Below are positions 6,881 through 13,946 of a stretch of DNA of 39,693 nt, in pieces; position 1 is the first letter of the stretch; every line of letters begins with the position of its first letter. The notes under the pieces were generated by a model. It had not been told where the DNA came from. It did not search any database and saw only the letters and a program-made list of their open reading frames with translations. Source of the stretch: Peptococcaceae bacterium (GTDB taxonomy: Bacteria > Bacillota > Desulfitobacteriia > Desulfitobacteriales > Syntrophobotulaceae). The DNA lies in assembly GCA_012839895.1 (NCBI GenBank), contig DUML01000071.1, positions 1 through 39,693 on the forward strand, written 5' to 3'. The position numbers were made by a program, and so were the translations under genes.

Positions 6881-7513
6881 GTGTTATCTATCCTTGGCTT
6901 TGTCCTAATCGGGCTAACAGTACTCCTGGCAGCCTTTCTCCTTATACCTTATCATTATGAGGTTTCCGGGGACAGTGAGGCAAGTCTTCAGATCCAAGGC
7001 TCCCTATCCTGGCTGTTCGGCCTTTTCAAGATTAACTTCACTAAATATGCCCGGCAAAAAAGGAAATTGACGATAGAATTGCTGGGTATCCGTAAGCAGC
7101 TAAACATTAATGCCCATAATAAAAAGCGCAAAAGCAAACGCGCAAAAGCTAAGAAAGATCCCCGAAAATATAAACTAAAGCTTAGTGCTTTTCTTAAAGG
7201 CGATGTATTAAAAAAGACATTCTTAACCCTAGGTAAAATACTGAAGCATTGCGGCCCGAGATACTTCACCGTTAATGCCAGGATTGGTTTCGCAGATCCC
7301 AAGTATACCGGTTTAATGTGTGCCTTTCTCAGCCAATTCCAGACTTATTTAAGCCGTTATGATCTTACCTTGGAACCTGTATTCGACGAGAAAGTCCTCT
7401 TAGGCAAGTTTTCAATTGGCGGAAAGATCTGGCTGCCCTATCTCCTTGTAATCATCCTCGAGTTCCTTATCACTAAGCCAATTAGAAATATAGTATTTAC
7501 TAAAAAAATATAA
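6881..7513 (+). CDS. DUF2953-family membrane-anchored protein
   Basis: A 210-residue protein with an N-terminal membrane helix (about 3-24, ILGFVLIGLTVLLAAFLLIP), then a beta-rich YHYEVSGDSEASLQIQGSLS segment, a very basic middle (KKRKSKRAKAKKDPRKYKLK), and a C-terminal hydrophobic helix (IWLPYLLVIILEFLI). FTVNARIGFADPKYTG is the typical conserved block of DUF2953. In Clostridia and Bacilli this family is commonly seen next to the spore protein gene ytfJ, but no ytfJ is in this window. The start is GTG behind GAGGAG about 11 nt upstream. Biochemical function is unknown. Confidence 0.82.
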   Translation: MLSILGFVLIGLTVLLAAFLLIPYHYEVSGDSEASLQIQGSLSWLFGLFKINFTKYARQKRKLTIELLGIRKQLNINAHNKKRKSKRAKAKKDPRKYKLKLSAFLKGDVLKKTFLTLGKILKHCGPRYFTVNARIGFADPKYTGLMCAFLSQFQTYLSRYDLTLEPVFDEKVLLGKFSIGGKIWLPYLLVIILEFLITKPIRNIVFTKKI

Positions 7514-7547
7514 AGTTAAAGAAAAAGAACAAGAATGCTACGACTTG

Positions 7548-7594
7548 AAAAAGATAAGAGACATCACAGTACCTGGTGGTGCCTTTTATCTTTT
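7548..7594. terminator. Bidirectional terminator between DUF2953 gene and murB
   Basis: AAAAGATAA at about 7549-7557 pairs with TTATCTTTT at 7586-7594, and CATCAC pairs with GTGGTG inside the stem. A-rich and T-rich flanks let it serve both convergent genes. Confidence 0.65.
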
Positions 7595-7601
7595 GCGAAG
7601 C

Positions 7602-8519
7602 TTAAAATTCCCCGACAAATCTTACTTCAGGTTCCAGCTCAACTCCGTACTTTTCTTTTACTGTTTGTTGAATATGTCTGATTAAATTAATAATATCAGC
7701 TGTTGAAGCGTCACCGGCATTAATAATAAAACCGGCGTGTTTCATTGACACTTGCGCTCCTCCGATCTGAAATCCTTTTAAGCCGGCATCTTGAATGAGT
7801 TTCCCGGTAAAATACCCCTCCGGCCTTTTAAAAATGCTGCCAGCGCTGGGATATTCCAGCGGTTGAGCTTGTTCTCTCCTGCTCTTTAATTCGGCCATTT
7901 TATTTTTTATCTCTTCTTTATTGCCTTTGACCAGGTGAAACTTGGCGCTTAAGATAATATCCCCATTACTTTGCATGATGCTCTTTCGGTAACCTAGCTC
8001 CAGTTCCTCTTTTTGCCGTGTTTTTAATTCTCCTTCTTTATTTAGGACCAGGATCTCCTCTAAAATGTCTTTGATTTCTCCGCCGTAGGCGCCAGCATTC
8101 ATAAAGACTGCGCCGCCGACTGAACCTGGGATGCCGCAGGCAAATTCCATTCCTGCCAGGCCGTTTTCTTGCGCTTTTAGACAGATATCTGAGAGTAAAG
8201 CCCCGGCTTCCGCCTTCAACATCTCTCCTTCAACTGTACACTGGCTTAAATTTCTGCTTATTTTGATTACAACTTCTCTGATGCCCCGGTCGCTGACAAT
8301 GGTATTGCTGCCCTGTCCCAAAACAAGATAGGGTATGTTTTCACTTAGGAGATATTTAAGAAGTACCTGCAGTTCCGCAATGCTCCCCGGTTCAATAAGT
8401 AGATCCGCGCTTCCCCCGGTTTTGAATGAGGTATGTTTTCTCATGTCTTCATCTATGTAGAATGCTGTTTTATTCAAATTCTTTTGTATAAAGCCGATAA
8501 CCTTCTCTCTATAGCTCAT
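7602..8519 (-). CDS. murB: UDP-N-acetylmuramate dehydrogenase MurB
   Basis: A 305-residue cytoplasmic FAD enzyme that reduces enolpyruvyl-UDP-GlcNAc to UDP-MurNAc with NADPH in peptidoglycan synthesis. FAD-binding features are SFKTGGSADLLI, LGQGSNTIVSDRG and GIPGSVGGAVFMNAGAYGGE. The catalytic set is visible: Arg178 in GYRKS, Ser228 in PSAGSIFKRP and Glu298 in EPEVRF. The short loop and SIFKRP form match the type II enzymes of Gram-positives. I start at 8519 (MSYREK) because AGGAGG lies 6 nt upstream; the frame extends 8 codons further without support. It stands alone, away from the usual mur cluster. Confidence 0.95.
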   Translation of the reverse strand: MSYREKVIGFIQKNLNKTAFYIDEDMRKHTSFKTGGSADLLIEPGSIAELQVLLKYLLSENIPYLVLGQGSNTIVSDRGIREVVIKISRNLSQCTVEGEMLKAEAGALLSDICLKAQENGLAGMEFACGIPGSVGGAVFMNAGAYGGEIKDILEEILVLNKEGELKTRQKEELELGYRKSIMQSNGDIILSAKFHLVKGNKEEIKNKMAELKSRREQAQPLEYPSAGSIFKRPEGYFTGKLIQDAGLKGFQIGGAQVSMKHAGFIINAGDASTADIINLIRHIQQTVKEKYGVELEPEVRFVGEF

Positions 8520-8675
8520 TATTATTCCTCCTGTTTCACACATAATATTCGCTTATTTATCATTATTGGCTACTTCAGAGAGTAATGATACTTCCTGTTT
8601 TACTTTATTTTATTATTTTGCTTGCCTGAAAGACAGAAAGACTGTCGCAGAACTTTCCATGACGAAACTCCTAGC

Positions 8676-10022
8676 TCATTCAATCCCGTAGGAGATATGC
8701 CGAACCGTTTTTCCCAGCGAGTTCATCCAGTTTAAAGGGATGAGTTTAGAGAGCCCCTTGCCGTATTTCCGGTAGCACAGGTTAAATAAAAGAAACGGTA
8801 TCCTTTGGTTGGGGCTTTCCGGCAGTCGTTTAAAAATGTTGGGTAGAGAATAAAATTCTTTATAAATATTGAGGTAACCTTGGTACAGTTCTTCCGCTGT
8901 CATCTTAAGCGGCCTGAAAACAACATGTGAAGTATTGTAATGGGTGGTATCAAAATCGATAATGCGGTTCTGCTCCATCAGCTTTTTATAAAGCAGAGTT
9001 CCGGGGTAAGGGGTCAGAATATGAGCCGTCATGGTTTCAATCTTATTTTTGACCAGCCAGTTTAAAGTGTCCCGGAATACATCAGGCCCGTGTTCATCAA
9101 AACCAAACACCAGGCTGGCATTGACCATAATCTCGTTTTGGTGCAATAGAGCGATTAACTCTTCATACCGGGCAACATTATTCTGGGATTTATTAACTCT
9201 TTGGACAGATTCCTGATTAATGGTCTCAAACCCGATAAATAAGCTTTGGCAGCCGGATTCCCTCATTTCCTCAATAAGCTTTGGATAATTGACCAGGTTG
9301 GCTGATACGGCAGCATGCCATTTTAACCCCATGGGTTTAATTGTCCTGATAAAATCTCTGGTCCAGGCAACATTACCGATAAAATTATCGTCAATAAACA
9401 TGACTTGTTTAGTAGGCAGTTTCTCAATTTCCTGGATTACATTTTCTATAGGTTTATGGCGAAAAAGCTTGTGTACATAATCACAACTATTGTAACAAAA
9501 TTCGCAACGGAAAGGACAACCCCTGCTGGTTAAAACGGTATTGGTATACAGGTAGTTACGCCGGTTCAAAATTTCCCATTTGGGAACAGGAGTTTTCCCT
9601 AAGTCTGTTGGGTAAGGACTGTAGTATTTCTTTTGAAGCTGTCCATTTTTTGCGTCAGCCAGGATCTTCTCCCACAAGTCTTCGGCTTCACCAATACATA
9701 CGGAATCGGCATACTGCAAAGCTTCTTCAGGGTTGGCGCTGACATGTATCCCCCCGAGAACTACCGGTATACCCTTCGCCCGGTAATATGAGGCAATCTC
9801 ATAAGCTCTTTGAGAGGTATCCACATTGACAGTGATACCAACCAAATCAGGGTGGTCGTTAAGGTTTATTTTTTTGACGTTTTCATCTTCCATCACCACC
9901 TGATGCTCGCTGGGGGTCAGTGCTGCCAGAACCAGCAAAGCAATCGAAGGCGACATAATCCGCTTGAATTTGGAATCCATTGGCCTGAGGCTCATTCTAG
10001 GTTGGATCAGCTTAATTTCCAT
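8676..10022 (-). CDS. B12-binding-domain radical SAM protein
   Basis: A 448-residue enzyme with an N-terminal cobalamin-binding Rossmann-like domain (about 1-130: LVGITVNVDTSQRAYEIASY, IPVVLGGIHVSANPEEAL, VCIGEAED) and a radical SAM barrel with Cys169, Cys173 and Cys176 in RGCPFRCEFCYNSC. VMFIDDNFIGN and GFETINQESVQRVNK are typical of the Elp3/MiaB-like SAM core, and LTPYPGTLLYKKL closes it. The DHxxG corrinoid-ligand motif is not evident, so cobalamin binding is uncertain, as in many members. Substrate is unknown; relatives modify lipids, hopanoids, tetrapyrroles and natural products. GGAG lies just before the ATG. It follows the YozG-like regulator by 52 nt in the same direction and may share its transcript. 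Confidence 0.87.
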   Translation of the reverse strand: MEIKLIQPRMSLRPMDSKFKRIMSPSIALLVLAALTPSEHQVVMEDENVKKINLNDHPDLVGITVNVDTSQRAYEIASYYRAKGIPVVLGGIHVSANPEEALQYADSVCIGEAEDLWEKILADAKNGQLQKKYYSPYPTDLGKTPVPKWEILNRRNYLYTNTVLTSRGCPFRCEFCYNSCDYVHKLFRHKPIENVIQEIEKLPTKQVMFIDDNFIGNVAWTRDFIRTIKPMGLKWHAAVSANLVNYPKLIEEMRESGCQSLFIGFETINQESVQRVNKSQNNVARYEELIALLHQNEIMVNASLVFGFDEHGPDVFRDTLNWLVKNKIETMTAHILTPYPGTLLYKKLMEQNRIIDFDTTHYNTSHVVFRPLKMTAEELYQGYLNIYKEFYSLPNIFKRLPESPNQRIPFLLFNLCYRKYGKGLSKLIPLNWMNSLGKTVRHISYGIE

Positions 10023-10074
10023 TTTTTCTCCACTGCCCCAAAGTTTAAAAATATAGAGGCTACATTCCTGTCTT

Positions 10075-10290
10075 TTAGGTATTTAGATTGCTCTTGTATT
10101 CCAAAATATCTCCCGGTTGACATTGCAAAGTCTCGCAAATCGCTTCCAAAGTTGAAAAGCGAATCGCTTTGGCCTTTCCGTTTTTTAAGATGGAAAGATT
10201 CGCCATTGTAATTCCGACTCTTTCCGAAAGCTCCGTGAGGCTCATTTTTCTTTTGGCCAGCATTACATCAAGATTTACTATAATAGCCAC
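10075..10290 (-). CDS. YozG-like Cro/C1-family HTH regulator
   Basis: A 71-residue DNA-binding protein consisting of little more than one HTH (MLAKRKMSLTELSERVGI, TMANLSILKNGKAKAIRFST, LEAICETLQCQPGDILEY), very close to the YozG-type proteins of Firmicutes. The start is GTG at 10290, with GAGGTG 6 nt upstream; the GTG at 10299 is part of that site. The stop of the upstream DUF2975 gene overlaps the ribosome-binding site, so the two are coupled. This pair is widespread, and the HTH protein is presumed to regulate its membrane partner. Confidence 0.9.
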   Translation of the reverse strand: MAIIVNLDVMLAKRKMSLTELSERVGITMANLSILKNGKAKAIRFSTLEAICETLQCQPGDILEYKSNLNT

Positions 10291-10300
10291 ACTATTCACC

Positions 10301-10768
10301 TCAGATAGTTAACTCATTTTCGGTTTTAATATCAATGGCGGTTCTTAACAATTTTTCCAGAACAGCGGCAAAGGCTGCAATCACAATCGAAGCAAAGATA
10401 ATAACCAACCCTATTACAACAACCCCGGGAGCATCGTCCGTTATTGCCAGGAGATTCACGAATGGCATGATTGCCGCATACAAACCACTGATACTGATTG
10501 CACAGTATTTGATAACCTTTAAGGCTTTGACGGATAATTCCGAGAAAGCTATGTTTTTATCAATATAGCTTAAGAGCTTCAAAGCCTGGTACAATGCAGC
10601 GAAAAAAGGCACCGCCGTAAAATACATAAAGATTAAAATAGGTTTAATCATCCAATAAGCATCTGCCGCTTTTTTAAATACAAAAGGCAGGCCAAATAAA
10701 CACAATGCGAGAATTGGGATTCCGATCAAAAGAATAACCACTTTTAAAAAAAGTGTTTCTTTTTTCAT
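10301..10768 (-). CDS. DUF2975 membrane protein
   Basis: A 155-residue protein with four hydrophobic segments (LFLKVVILLIGIPILALCLF; PILIFMYFTAVPFFAALYQA; IKYCAISISGLYAAIMPFVN; VVVIGLVIIFASIVIAAFAA) and a short charged tail, matching the DUF2975 family. GGAGG lies about 8 nt before the chosen ATG at 10768; an ATG five codons earlier overlaps that site. It is paired with the YozG-like regulator. A consensus promoter is visible upstream. The family is a putative partner or sensor of the small HTH protein, but its role is not established. Confidence 0.85.
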   Translation of the reverse strand: MKKETLFLKVVILLIGIPILALCLFGLPFVFKKAADAYWMIKPILIFMYFTAVPFFAALYQALKLLSYIDKNIAFSELSVKALKVIKYCAISISGLYAAIMPFVNLLAITDDAPGVVVIGLVIIFASIVIAAFAAVLEKLLRTAIDIKTENELTI

Positions 10769-10840
10769 TAAAAACGCCTCCATTTTAACCCAAATTTTGG
10801 ATTAAGTAGATAATGTTTAGAGGTTAAGGTTGACATAACA

Positions 10841-10869
10841 ATTTTAATATACTTTTTATCGTTTCTCAA
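10841..10869 (-). promoter_or_regulatory. Promoter of the DUF2975-YozG unit
   Basis: On the minus strand TTGAGA (plus 10864-10869) and TAAAAT (plus 10841-10846) are 17 nt apart, about 75 nt before the DUF2975 start codon. Confidence 0.55.
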
Positions 10870-10893
10870 TATGATTTTATTGTAAATCGTTAT

Positions 10894-11781
10894 TTATTTA
10901 TTGACATTCTTGAACTGCACTAAGATAATCCCAATTAGAATGAAAGCACAACCAAGGATTTGCATCCCGTTAAGCACTTCTTTAAGGAATATAAAAGCTG
11001 AAAAAGCGCCGATGACCGGCTCCAGCGTGGCGATTAAGCCGGCTTTGAAAGCGCTTAATTTTTGTAACCCTTTAAGGTATAGGCCAAAGGGGATTACCGA
11101 AGCGAAGATAGCAACATAGAGAAATTGACCTATACTATGGGGATTATTAATAAGCGGCATCCAAGGCAATTGATACAAAGTCCAAACCAGACTGCCGAAT
11201 CCAAATCCCCAAGTTAAAAGCGTCCAAGAATTGTATTTAACCAGCCCCCGTTTACCGTAAATAGAATAAAAAGCAAAAAGCACAGCGCTTAGTAAACCGG
11301 AAATAAGCCCCAAAGTACTTAAACCCAGTCCTGTTGAAGTCCCTAAAACGATAAGATAGCCTCCCAGGATCGAAGCGCCCACAGCCAGGAATTTAAGAAT
11401 GCTGGGCTTTTCAACTTTCATCATCAAGCCATAAATAAGCATCAGTGCAGGCGCCAAATATTGAAGAAAAATTGCCGTTGCCACGTTGGTCAAACTTATC
11501 GTGAAAAGATAGGCAAATTGATTAAAAGCCAATCCGAAAATGCCATAAACCATTAAATAGGGTATATCTCTAGGACTAACACGCAATAAATTCCTGTCTA
11601 TTACCGCTAAAGTCAAAACGAGAAAAAGGAAAGAAATGGTGATTCTGGCCTGGGCAAGATCAAAAGGTGAGATTTGACTGTTAAATAGATATTTGGCAAA
11701 AGTACCCGCTGTTCCCCATAATAAAGCGGCCAAAAATACTTGAACGACTCCTAGGGCTTGAGTTGATTTTTTTCTTATCAT
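10894..11781 (-). CDS. EamA/DMT-superfamily transporter
   Basis: A 295-residue, ten-helix membrane protein with two EamA repeats. The first begins VVQVFLAALLWGTAGTFAKY, with the family's conserved WGT/S motif in TM1. The second covers LGLISGLLSAVLFAFYSIYG to the end, with LKGLQKLSAFKAGLIATLEP and VIGAFSAFIFLKE as the typical ninth-helix block. Such proteins export amino acids or other metabolites; the substrate is unknown. I start at 11781, where GAGGAG lies 8 nt upstream, rather than 15 codons earlier. It is a single-gene unit. Confidence 0.9.
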   Translation of the reverse strand: MIRKKSTQALGVVQVFLAALLWGTAGTFAKYLFNSQISPFDLAQARITISFLFLVLTLAVIDRNLLRVSPRDIPYLMVYGIFGLAFNQFAYLFTISLTNVATAIFLQYLAPALMLIYGLMMKVEKPSILKFLAVGASILGGYLIVLGTSTGLGLSTLGLISGLLSAVLFAFYSIYGKRGLVKYNSWTLLTWGFGFGSLVWTLYQLPWMPLINNPHSIGQFLYVAIFASVIPFGLYLKGLQKLSAFKAGLIATLEPVIGAFSAFIFLKEVLNGMQILGCAFILIGIILVQFKNVNK

Positions 11782-11870
11782 TGCTTGTTCTCCTCGGTAT
11801 AAAAAATTATTAATATGTATCTGCATGTATCTGCTATATGTTTCCGAGTTTGTTAGTAACTGTGGTATCC

Positions 11871-11908
11871 CCGGTAGTCCGGTGTATTACCGGTAGTCAG
11901 GTGTATTA
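11871..11908. repeat. Tandem 19-bp direct repeat
   Basis: CCGGTAGTCCGGTGTATTA at 11871-11889 is followed immediately by a copy with one change (C to A at the tenth base) at 11890-11908. It lies 90 nt upstream of the DMT exporter start on its promoter side. Function unknown. Confidence 0.7.
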
Positions 11909-12000
11909 ATTAAAATAAGCCTTGCCGGCTTTTATCATCGTATTCTTTCATTGTATTCTTCTCAGTAGTAAGAAGCAAGGGTAACTAGCGAAACCAAACC

Positions 12001-12062
12001 CCAAGAACTTGCCAAGAACTTGCATAGCTATATTTTTTACAGGTTATTTGCAATTCTTGGCA
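12001..12062 (+). repeat. Tandem 11-mer and long hairpin upstream of butyrate kinase
   Basis: CCAAGAACTTG is repeated without a gap at 12001-12011 and 12012-12022. TGCCAAGAA-c-TTGC (12010-12023) pairs with GCAATTCTTGGCA (12050-12062), giving a 13-bp stem with one bulge and a 26-nt loop, followed by GGTTTTTG. It precedes the butyrate kinase promoter, so it may be a terminator or a regulatory site rather than a leader. No known riboswitch fits. Confidence 0.5.
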
Positions 12063-12103
12063 GGTTTTTGCCAGTTTTATAAACACACAAGTTTTTTGTC
12101 TCC

Positions 12104-12132
12104 TTGAATAAAAAAGTGAGGCAAGCTATAAT
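12104..12132 (+). promoter_or_regulatory. Promoter of the butyrate kinase gene
   Basis: TTGAAT at 12104-12109 and a perfect TATAAT at 12127-12132 are separated by 17 nt. The start codon is 81 nt downstream. Confidence 0.7.
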
Positions 12133-12212
12133 TAATTTTTGTGAGTATTAATTATACTACCTTCATATCTGAAATATCTTCAGAACTGAAATATTAAGAA
12201 GGAAATATAAAA

Positions 12213-13304
12213 ATGATAATTTTGGTAATTAACCCCGGGTCCACCTCCACAAAAGTCAGTCTGTTTGAAGATGATACTTTACTTTTTGAGGAAAGCGAGT
12301 TCCATGACGCCCCTGTCCTACTGCAGTACCCCTCAGTGAATGACCAGGTTCCTTTCCGTAAACAAGTGGTTTTGAACATACTACAACGGAACGGTTATAC
12401 TCCTAAGGATGTAGCTGTATTTGTGGGTCGCGGCGGAAGCGCTTACCCTCAGCGTGCAGGTGTTATGCCAATTGATTATTGGCTCTATCGTGATACATTG
12501 AATGCAGTGGGCGGCAGCGAGCACCCGGCAAAACTGGGTGTGCTTTTGGCTTATGAGCTATGTATGGAGTACGGTGGGAAAATGTTCACTGTTAACCCCA
12601 CCAATATTGATGAACTTTGTGATTATGCGCGCATGACCGGCATCGCAGGATTGTACCGGAACGCCCAGTCACATGCCTTAAATCAAAAGGCAGTAGCCCG
12701 TTACCATGCAAAAACCATGGGTAGGCGTTATGAGGAATGCCGTTTTATTGTTGCCCATATCGACGGCGGCATAACGGTAAATGCCCACGACTATGGAAAA
12801 ATGGTGGACGGCAACGTAGGCTCCGGCGGAGACGGTCCCTACTCCCCCACCCGCATCGGCAGTGTACCGGTACTTTGCTTGCTGGACTATATTGAGCGGC
12901 ATTCCCTGGAGGAGGTACGGCTCATGTGCTCCCGTGCCGGAGGCTTTGTCAGTCATTTCGGCACCTCCGATGCGGATAAGGTTCACCGCATGGTGGAAGC
13001 CGGAGACCGGAAAGCGGTTTTGGTGTGGAACGCCATGATTTATCAGATTTGCAAAGAAATCGGGGCAATGAGTGCTGTACTTTGCGGCAAAGTGGACGGC
13101 ATTTTGTTGACTGGCGGGCTTGTCCGTTTTGATGACATTGTGGAGGGCATTCGCAACCGCTGTGGCTGGATTGCCCCAATCACCGTTTACCCCGGTGAAA
13201 TGGAGCAGGAGGAAATGGCAGGAGCCGTGCTGCGAGTTTTGCGCGGAGAGGAAGAAGCCCACCCATATACCAGAGAGCCGGTCTGGAAAGGCTTTGATTT
13301 CTAA
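12213..13304 (+). CDS. buk: Butyrate kinase
   Basis: A 363-residue acetokinase-family enzyme that converts butyryl-phosphate and ADP to butyrate and ATP. It has the N-terminal phosphate loop INPGSTSTKVSLFEDD, the GRGGSAYPQRAGV block, IVAHIDGGITVNAH, a glycine-rich GSGGDGPYSPTRIGSVPV loop and ILLTGGLVRFDD, all as in Buk rather than acetate kinase. The length is normal. AAGGA lies about 9 nt before the ATG, and a consensus promoter and terminator flank it, so it is a single-gene unit. No phosphotransbutyrylase gene is adjacent, which is unusual. The gene appears noticeably more GC-rich than its neighbours in the 12.7-13.2 kb part, a possible sign of transfer. Confidence 0.93.
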   Translation: MIILVINPGSTSTKVSLFEDDTLLFEESEFHDAPVLLQYPSVNDQVPFRKQVVLNILQRNGYTPKDVAVFVGRGGSAYPQRAGVMPIDYWLYRDTLNAVGGSEHPAKLGVLLAYELCMEYGGKMFTVNPTNIDELCDYARMTGIAGLYRNAQSHALNQKAVARYHAKTMGRRYEECRFIVAHIDGGITVNAHDYGKMVDGNVGSGGDGPYSPTRIGSVPVLCLLDYIERHSLEEVRLMCSRAGGFVSHFGTSDADKVHRMVEAGDRKAVLVWNAMIYQICKEIGAMSAVLCGKVDGILLTGGLVRFDDIVEGIRNRCGWIAPITVYPGEMEQEEMAGAVLRVLRGEEEAHPYTREPVWKGFDF

Positions 13305-13378
13305 GGTCTTGTTACCCCAATATTTATTAAAGCCAATAGTATTAAAAAAGTTAAATAGACACTTCTAAATAATAAACT

Positions 13379-13420
13379 AAACGCCTATTGAGATACCCCT
13401 TGTATCAAAATAGGCGTTTT
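13379..13420. terminator. Terminator between butyrate kinase and tRNA-Ala
   Basis: AAACGCCTATT pairs with AATAGGCGTTT, and GATAC with GTATC, around CCCTT, ending in TTTT at 13417-13420. It can stop the kinase transcript and, read from the other side, the tRNA transcript. Confidence 0.7.
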
Positions 13421-13440
13421 GTTATGGTAATTTTTAGTTT

Positions 13441-13516
<76 letters not shown>

Positions 13517-13634
13517 GTATGACAATAGAAATAATAAAATAAAATATGTATGAAATCAACCACTTTCTTATATTCTCTAAATTTTCTTAGATTCCTTTCG
13601 AATAGAGTAATTTTTTAACCAAAATAATCAGACT

Positions 13635-13860
13635 TCATCGTTCATATATAACCAGCCCTTCTACTACCTGAGAATAAATCATGTTTCGCTCATTACGATA
13701 CTTTTCAAATCTCTCAGGAGTCTCAACTAGTATATCAATTTTTAAACAAGTAAGTTTTAATCACTATCCGGCTTTTTCTAGGCTTTTACTTCTGGAGCCG
13801 AAAAGGATGTTCTTTTCGGGATTGATTGTAATAATAAAACATTTTAATATCCTAAATAAA
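13635..13860 (-). pseudogene. Decayed MNT-type nucleotidyltransferase
   Basis: Reading the minus strand, one frame gives CFIITINPEKNILFGSRSKS and then LEKAG before TAG and TGA stops. The GSR motif is the start of the nucleotidyltransferase active site. A second stretch after the stops (13635-13760) gives KIDILVETPERFEKYRN and VVEGLVIYER, which is the usual C-terminus of small MNT-fold proteins. The expected D-S-D residues appear in a shifted frame just at the break, so a frameshift plus stops separate the halves. No start codon or ribosome-binding site is clear. This is a remnant of a gene of the MNT (HEPN-MNT-type) group. The rest of 13517-13946 holds no other gene. Confidence 0.6.
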
Positions 13861-13946
13861 AAAATATTTTTTTACCCGAAAGGCCTTATTTTTGTTATAA
13901 TAAAGTTTGTGCATGTGAAATGATTCTTAAATTGGGGGCCTTTAGC

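Noticed and set aside
12678-13262. 194-codon minus-strand frame inside butyrate kinase
   Set aside because: Shadow of a well-conserved gene; high GC lowers stop frequency.
13681-13923. Plus-strand open frame of 80 codons before the GlpA-like gene
   Set aside because: No ribosome-binding site, and the opposite strand holds the nucleotidyltransferase remnant.
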